DNA from: Bdellovibrionales bacterium
GTDB lineage: Bacteria; Bdellovibrionota; UBA1018; JADZFF01
Length of the DNA: 46,162 nucleotides
Assembly (NCBI GenBank): GCA_020850015.1
Contig: JADZFF010000157.1
Span: 1 to 46,162 of the forward strand
Direction of reading: 5' to 3'
Made by a program: the position numbers and the translations under genes. Below are positions 41,640-46,162 of the stretch, in pieces; the stretch's first letter is position 1, and each line of letters opens with the position of its first letter. The notes under the pieces were generated by a model, which was given only the letters and a program-made list of their open reading frames with translations, did not search any database and had not been told where the DNA came from.

Positions 41640-42010
41640 AGGCAACCCAACTCATCTTCGTCTACGCCGCGGATAGCGGAACGCTTAATGCCCTGATCGA
41701 CGTGGCCCACAAAATCGTTTCACCCAAAACCTACGCCTGCAATCTCTGCGGGCTCACCTACGGCATCCTGAGCGAGAAGCGGGAGTGGGCGGAGTTCAGG
41801 GCGCGGGTTCAGGAGCCCATGGAGTTCCTGCACCGCGATGAGTTCAAGCTCAGATTTCCTCGCGAGAATCCGGCGCTCCCAGTCGTTCTTCGCGAGCGCG
41901 CGGGCCGACTTGAGACCTTGGCCACTGCCGAGGACATCAACCGCTGCACGGATACCTCAGCCCTCATCGCCTTGATCGAGGGCCGGCTGGGTGGCGGGGC
42001 TGCGAAGTAA
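41636..42010 (+). CDS. Conserved small protein (ADSG/SPxTYxCNLC family)
   Basis: The 124-residue protein has conserved blocks I recall from uncharacterised bacterial proteins: LIFVYAADSGTLNALIDVAH, KIVSPKTYACNLCGLTYG and EFLHRDEFKLRF. The CNLC pair and the early ADSG are notable; a redox or metal role is possible but unproven. There is no signal peptide. ATG 41636 overlaps the pcm remnant end. It is the last gene before a 153-bp AT-rich gap. Confidence 0.72.
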   Translation: MKATQLIFVYAADSGTLNALIDVAHKIVSPKTYACNLCGLTYGILSEKREWAEFRARVQEPMEFLHRDEFKLRFPRENPALPVVLRERAGRLETLATAEDINRCTDTSALIALIEGRLGGGAAK

Positions 42011-42061
42011 TTCCAACATCCGCGGCTACCGGGCGCCAAAGGGCGGAATATCATCAGTGGT

Positions 42062-42090
42062 TTGCGCCTCAAACCAACGCCTGATATAAT
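42062..42090 (+). promoter_or_regulatory. Promoter with perfect TATAAT for the beta-propeller lipoprotein
   Basis: TATAAT (42085-42090) is 17 bp from TTGCGC (42062-42067). Transcription would start near 42097, giving a 67-nt leader to GTG 42164. A TTGACA overlaps at 42090-42095 but has no good -10 partner. The stretch 42080-42140 is AT-rich, with T-runs. No gene lies in the gap 42011-42163. Confidence 0.55.
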
Positions 42091-42163
42091 TGACAATTGA
42101 AGTACACTTTTTTTAACGCCTTTTATTACATATACTTAGGCGTGACAAAGGGAGCGTTTTCAG

Positions 42164-44509
42164 GTGGTCAAGGTGCGTTACCAAAACGGGTTCGTGCTCC
42201 TCGTGGCCGTGTGCGCGGCCGCACTGGCGTCAGGCTGTCTGAAGCTCAAGAACCCTTCGCCCTCAACTTCCGGTGGATCACCTTCCCCCGCCATCGAACC
42301 GTTCCGGTATCTGATGTCAGGAGTCGCGGGAGGCTGGCGGACGGATTTTTCGCTCGCGTGGAGTCGGCCCTGGGGTGTGGCCGTCAAGCAGGACGCACCT
42401 GACCAGGGAGACATTTTCTACACCTCCAATGGGTCCGTCATTCGGCTCAGCTCTGAAGGTACGCTCAAGGGTTGGATCGGCGGTGGTCGGGATGGGTGGC
42501 ACCAGGGCTCGATTTCGCCTGGAGCATCGGCGGGCTCTTTCGGGATGGCAACCAAGGCCGCCATCGCGAACGGCTACCTTTACGTGACCGACGCCAAGAA
42601 CAGCCGGGTGGCTCGCTGGACCGTGGACGAGGGAGTTTTCTCGGGCTGGATCGGCGGCGGACTTTCCGGTTGGCAGACGACGGACGGGGCAGCGGTCTCG
42701 GGTACGGGCCTCGGGTTCTTCAGCAGCCCTTACGGGAGCGCTGTGGATGGAAGCGGAAACCTCTATGTCACCGAGTACGGCAATCATCGCATACAGAAGT
42801 GGAACGCGGGGGGGGTGTTTCAGGGTTGGGTGGGGAACGCTGACACGGGCGCGTGGCGGACCACATTCGAGGCGCCGGCGGCTGGAGCCGGCGACGGACA
42901 GTTCAAGGGCCCCGTCGACGTGATCTACGACTCAGTCACCGACCGTCTCTACGTCGCGGAGGCGGGAGCAACCGGGAACTGCCGGATCCAGAAGTGGACG
43001 ACCAGCGGCGATTACGAGGGCTGGATCGGCGGCGGATCGAACGGCTGGAAAACCGGCGCCGGCGCCACTTGCGGGGATGGCGATGCCCTCTTCAATACCT
43101 GGGTTTACGCCCTGGCGGTAGACTCCAGCGGGAAGCTTTATGCGGCGGACAATCCCAGCAACCACATCGCGGTCTGGGATCTGGCAACGGGCGCCTATCT
43201 GCATTGGTACGGGAACGGCGTGGACGGCCCCAGTACCGGCGCGGGCGCGCGGTACGAGGGCGTGGGCACCAATCAAGGCTACTACGGAAACCTCAAGGGA
43301 CTGGGGATCGACCGGAGTTCCAATCAGCTCTACGTCGCTCTGATGGGGCGGGGCCTCCACCGGCTGAGCACGGCCGGGGTGACGAGCGGGTGGTACGATT
43401 CGATCGGGACGCCAGGCTGGCAGACCGGCGCTCTTCCCGGCGACGGCATCATGGAAGGGCGTTGGGTGCTGGCTCGTTCCGCGGCACGCGACCCTGACGG
43501 GAACTTCTATTTGTCGGAGTACGTGTCTTCCGTGAGCATGGGATCCGCCGCCTACCTGAAGAGATACGACTCCGACGGAAACTACCTGGGCTGGATCGGA
43601 GGCGGGCAGGACGGCTGGCAGACCTCGGACCCCACGAACTCCCGGGGCACCACCCACGGGTACCTTCAGGCTCCGGCGCAGTTCGGGTTCGACGACACCC
43701 AGATCTACGTCACTGACAGCTCTAGCCACTGGGTCCAGATCTGGACGCGTACCGGAAACCGCGTGGGCTGGCTGGGGGGAGGCAGCGACGGGATCAATAC
43801 CGGCGCGGCGCCGGCGTCGTCGGGCGCGGCGCGCTCCTTCAACAACCCCGCGGGAATCGCCGTGGACTCGGCCCAGGGTTACCTTTACGTCGCCGACCGG
43901 CTCAACCACCGCATTCAGCGCTGGACGACCTCGGGCGTCTCGTCGCAATGGCTTGGGGGAGGCGTCGCCGGCTGGCAGCTTGAAGCGGCGGCCCCGGTCT
44001 CCGGCGCGGGCGATGCCGCGTTCAACACGCCCAACGGGCTGGCCCTGAGCGGAGGAAAACTCTACGTCTGCGACAGCGCAAACAATCGGGTTCAAAAGTG
44101 GGATGTCGTCTCAGGGGCTTATGAGGGCTGGATCGGCGGCGGCCAGGATGGCTGGCAGACCGGGACCGCCTCGGGGGGGACTGGGGATCGTTTCTTCAAG
44201 ATGGATACATACGGATTATTCACCTGCGGGATTGCCGTCGACCCCGAAGGAACGTTTCTCTACGTCACGGACTACGACAACTACCGGGTCCAGAAATGGG
44301 TTCTGAGCTCCGGGGCCTACGTCGGGTGGATGGGGGGAGGCTCGGATGACTGGGTCCTGGGCGAGGCGCCGCTGTTCATCGGGGCGCAGCCGCTCAACGT
44401 GGGGTATTCGCCCACGGGCATCATCGCGGGCCCGGACGGGGACCTGTATCTCTGGAGAGGGACCTCGGGCGGGAATCCCGTGCTGGTCCACTACCGCCAA
44501 AACCCCTAG
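42164..44509 (+). CDS. NHL-type beta-propeller lipoprotein with GWIGGG repeats
   Basis: GTG 42164 has GGGAG 9 nt upstream. The 781-residue lipoprotein (lipobox LASGC, Cys25) consists of about eleven repeats of 55-75 residues. Each has an NHL-like strand set (GNLYVTEYGNHRIQKW, GYLYVADRLNHRIQRW) followed by a Trp/Gly-rich insert (GWIGGGQDGWQT and variants). NHL blades build beta-propellers that bind proteins, RNA or glycans; the lipid anchor places this one on an outer-membrane face. Eleven or twelve blades could form two propellers. Its stop overlaps by 4 bp that of the convergent barrel gene. A related lipoprotein starts at 45968. Confidence 0.85.
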   Translation: MVKVRYQNGFVLLVAVCAAALASGCLKLKNPSPSTSGGSPSPAIEPFRYLMSGVAGGWRTDFSLAWSRPWGVAVKQDAPDQGDIFYTSNGSVIRLSSEGTLKGWIGGGRDGWHQGSISPGASAGSFGMATKAAIANGYLYVTDAKNSRVARWTVDEGVFSGWIGGGLSGWQTTDGAAVSGTGLGFFSSPYGSAVDGSGNLYVTEYGNHRIQKWNAGGVFQGWVGNADTGAWRTTFEAPAAGAGDGQFKGPVDVIYDSVTDRLYVAEAGATGNCRIQKWTTSGDYEGWIGGGSNGWKTGAGATCGDGDALFNTWVYALAVDSSGKLYAADNPSNHIAVWDLATGAYLHWYGNGVDGPSTGAGARYEGVGTNQGYYGNLKGLGIDRSSNQLYVALMGRGLHRLSTAGVTSGWYDSIGTPGWQTGALPGDGIMEGRWVLARSAARDPDGNFYLSEYVSSVSMGSAAYLKRYDSDGNYLGWIGGGQDGWQTSDPTNSRGTTHGYLQAPAQFGFDDTQIYVTDSSSHWVQIWTRTGNRVGWLGGGSDGINTGAAPASSGAARSFNNPAGIAVDSAQGYLYVADRLNHRIQRWTTSGVSSQWLGGGVAGWQLEAAAPVSGAGDAAFNTPNGLALSGGKLYVCDSANNRVQKWDVVSGAYEGWIGGGQDGWQTGTASGGTGDRFFKMDTYGLFTCGIAVDPEGTFLYVTDYDNYRVQKWVLSSGAYVGWMGGGSDDWVLGEAPLFIGAQPLNVGYSPTGIIAGPDGDLYLWRGTSGGNPVLVHYRQNP

Positions 44510-45831
44510 AGGGTGACGCTGATCCCGAGGGTCAGCGAGTTGGATGACACCTCGACGTCGTCCAAGCTGAACGCGAAGTTTGCGAAATCCGCGGACAGCG
44601 TGATCGAGTACCCGCGGAAGTCCCGTTGCCAGCCCAGGCCGGCGGCGATCTCCCGGTTTCCGAGCGGCAGCGCCGAGAACCCATTCATCATCGGCGAGTA
44701 CTTGCAGTACGCGGCCAGGGAGTTCCGTCCGGAGAGTTTCCAGGAAAGCGTGGGATAGAGCTGGGGCCCCCAGAGGTTGTCAAAGCCGAAAGCGTCTCCC
44801 GGAACCCACATCGTGAGATAGTAGCCGCCTCCGTACAACGCGAACTTCATGCGCGACCTGGATGGGAAGAGGTATCCCAGGCGCGCGTTCACGCCGAGGA
44901 AGCGAGGGTCCACGGAGCCCGAGCTCCGGCTCAGGACCGCGGCGGTCAAGAACGCACTGAACCCGAATGCCCAGCTCTTGAAGGGCGAATGCGCGCGCGA
45001 GTAGGAGAGTTTGGGGGTGAGGACGAAGGCCGCATAGTCGGGCTTGGAGGTTTCGCGGTACGCCAGGAAGGTCCCGCCCACGCCCAGGGAGAAGCCGGCG
45101 CGCTGGAAGGCCGGATAGCCCGACCTGCGCACCACCACGTTCAGGCGCCTGTTGGCGGGATCCGCCAGCACGACGGAAAGAACTCCGGCCCGGGCGGAAT
45201 CAGCGAATGCGGCCGAGATCGTGCGGGCCGAGGGAGGGGCTCCCGCCGCGAGGCCGCCGATTTCAATCCAGCGCGCCTCATCGGACTTCAGTATCGTCAC
45301 TCGCGTCTCGTCCAGCCCCCGCCGGCAGCGGATTCCCACGAAGAAAGGGCGCCCGGCGCCGAAGGGGGTCTTGAATCCGAGCCCAAGGCGCCTGCACTCC
45401 GGATGCGCCACGAGCGATGGACCTCCGGAAACCATCTCGACCACCATGCGTCGTTCGATCTCCGTGCCATCGGGCCGCGCGAACCTGAAACTCGCCGTCG
45501 CTTTGGGGGTCCGGAGTTCCACCTCAGCGTGGCCGTCGGAGGAAATCCGCAAAGCGACGAAATCCAGATTGTGATGGCTCCGGTAGCGCCAGCCCGGGCG
45601 CGGACTCAGGGGGACGACAGCGCGAAGCACGGGGCCCTCCTGCGCGTTTTCCGGCCAGAACCACTCGGCGGAGGGTACCTCGAAGGGCGCGATCGTCTCC
45701 CCGCCCCCCTCCCATCTCACCTGGAGGGCGGGGGTCCTGGGGGGGGCTGCCTCGGAGGCCGTCAGGGGCGCGCTCGAGCCCAGAACCCAAAGCCCGAGCA
45801 TTATTTGCAACCATCGGCATGGTGCCGTCAT
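44506..45831 (-). CDS. Outer-membrane beta-barrel protein, paralogue of 16204-17853
   Basis: The 441-residue exported protein (signal peptide IMLGLWVLGSSAPLTA) has a soluble beta-rich N-domain with the Cys-containing PECRRLGLGFKTPFGAG and FVGIRCRRGLDETRV, and a C-terminal ~200-residue barrel (FSLGVGGTFLAYRETSKPD, MKFALYGGGYYLTMWV, NSLTLGISVTL). The order and several motifs match the protein at 16204-17853, which adds a low-complexity linker. ATG 45831 has no ribosome binding site, and a promoter places the transcript start at or next to this ATG, so the mRNA may be leaderless. It sits between two related lipoprotein genes and may anchor or export them; that is inference. Confidence 0.75.
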   Translation of the reverse strand: MTAPCRWLQIMLGLWVLGSSAPLTASEAAPPRTPALQVRWEGGGETIAPFEVPSAEWFWPENAQEGPVLRAVVPLSPRPGWRYRSHHNLDFVALRISSDGHAEVELRTPKATASFRFARPDGTEIERRMVVEMVSGGPSLVAHPECRRLGLGFKTPFGAGRPFFVGIRCRRGLDETRVTILKSDEARWIEIGGLAAGAPPSARTISAAFADSARAGVLSVVLADPANRRLNVVVRRSGYPAFQRAGFSLGVGGTFLAYRETSKPDYAAFVLTPKLSYSRAHSPFKSWAFGFSAFLTAAVLSRSSGSVDPRFLGVNARLGYLFPSRSRMKFALYGGGYYLTMWVPGDAFGFDNLWGPQLYPTLSWKLSGRNSLAAYCKYSPMMNGFSALPLGNREIAAGLGWQRDFRGYSITLSADFANFAFSLDDVEVSSNSLTLGISVTL

Positions 45832-45837
45832 TGTTTA

Positions 45838-45865
45838 ATAATATCGAATACTTCGAGTTTCACAA
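45838..45865 (-). promoter_or_regulatory. Promoter implying a leaderless transcript
   Basis: On the minus strand TTGTGA (45860-45865) and TATTAT (45838-45843) are 16 bp apart. Seven bases past the -10 is position 45831, the A of the ATG. This fits the lack of a ribosome binding site. Confidence 0.5.
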
Positions 45866-45879
45866 TTGGGCCGTGAATT

Positions 45880-45907
45880 TTGATGAATTAATGCATTGTG
45901 TTACAAT
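45880..45907 (+). promoter_or_regulatory. Promoter of the second propeller-type lipoprotein
   Basis: TTGATG (45880-45885) and TACAAT (45902-45907) are 16 bp apart, 60 bp upstream of ATG 45968. It lies back to back with the minus-strand promoter of the beta-barrel gene within a 136-bp AT-rich divergent gap. Confidence 0.55.
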
Positions 45908-45967
45908 AGTAGGAGCCGGAATCTTGTAGATGCGGAACGTCGTCGGTCCCTAGCAAAGGAGCAGGTC

Positions 45968-46162
45968 ATGGGTAGCTGGAGCCCGGAGCGGGTCTGGACA
46001 AGCGCGGTGATCGCAGGTGTCGCCGCCGCTGCGTCCGGCTGCCTCGAGCTGAAGTCCCCCGCATCGGCCACCGTCGAAGGCGGGAGTCCGGGCGACGAGA
46101 TCGTGTACTTCGGCGCCTTGGGGCGCGGCGCCTCGGGATGGCGAGCGCCGAATCGCATGGCG
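45968..46162 (+). CDS. Lipoprotein N-terminus related to 42164 protein, cut by window end
   Basis: ATG 45968 has AAGGAG 8 nt upstream. The 65 visible residues include a signal peptide and lipobox AASGC at Cys25, the same position as in the propeller lipoprotein. The sequence after it is parallel: SGCLELKSP and GGSP here, SGCLKLKNP and GGSP there, then GWRAP here and GGWRT there. It is probably a second NHL-type propeller lipoprotein, continuing beyond the window. The frame is open to the last base. Confidence 0.75.
   Translation, partial: MGSWSPERVWTSAVIAGVAAAASGCLELKSPASATVEGGSPGDEIVYFGALGRGASGWRAPNRMA

Noticed and set aside
1-46162. CRISPR array, tRNA, rRNA, insertion sequence, prophage or integrase
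   Set aside because: No regularly spaced repeats, cloverleaf-like segments, transposase or phage proteins were seen on either strand; small RNAs cannot be excluded by eye.

Overview
This window is a 46 kb stretch of a GC-rich Gram-negative chromosome. The gene content suggests a Bdellovibrionota or deltaproteobacterial-type organism: many lipoproteins with canonical or near-canonical lipoboxes, outer-membrane beta-barrel proteins, a DUF2341-LamG protein with Ig-like repeats, FecR/HAMP signalling proteins, a PEGA protein, and no mobile elements. This assignment is inference from gene style, not from a marker gene. I found no tRNA, rRNA, CRISPR array, IS element or prophage. Coding density is high and the genes form short operons on both strands.

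Layout. Positions 1-2026: the 3' part of an envelope protein, convergent with a PEGA/beta-barrel protein. 2091-5245: a signalling operon (response regulator, FecR-domain lipoprotein, HAMP histidine kinase). 5254-8174: a lipoprotein with an HExxH motif, a MepM-type M23 peptidoglycan endopeptidase, and a YgjP/DUF45 metallopeptidase homologue that has lost its zinc ligands. 8203-13296: a small membrane protein and a 1519-residue repeat lipoprotein in one operon. 13611-16101: an S41 protease and YebC, separated by a long perfect palindrome. 16204-17853: a beta-barrel protein. 17917-22271: a second signalling cluster (PAS protein, STAS protein with a zinc-ribbon-like tail, FecR-domain protein, divergent HAMP-PP2C phosphatase). 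22447-25614: a secreted DUF4091 protein with three repeat modules.

25694-34330 is mainly housekeeping and envelope: CDP-alcohol phosphatidyltransferase, RibD-C reductase, an HTH regulator with a small exported partner, a YhdP/AsmA-like giant protein, a small beta-barrel and an M48 protease. 34317-35669 is a LamG lipoprotein. 35748-38572 is an operon with an RNA (uracil-5-)methyltransferase-like protein, a cyclic-nucleotide-binding protein, a DUF6279 lipoprotein and a Cys-rich zinc-binding protein. 38650-42010 holds two exported proteins (one transglutaminase-like), thioredoxin, a decayed pcm (isoaspartyl methyltransferase) and a conserved small protein. 42164-46162 is a surface cassette: an NHL-type beta-propeller lipoprotein with GWIGGG motifs, a beta-barrel protein related to the one at 16204-17853, and the start of a second lipoprotein with a matching N-terminus.

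Two themes stand out. First, the two signalling clusters share a design: each pairs an exported FecR-domain protein with a membrane receptor (HAMP kinase or HAMP-PP2C phosphatase) whose periplasmic segments look related, and each encodes a soluble partner (receiver or STAS). Second, much of the window builds the cell surface, and several surface genes start from AT-rich promoter islands that contrast with the GC-rich surroundings.
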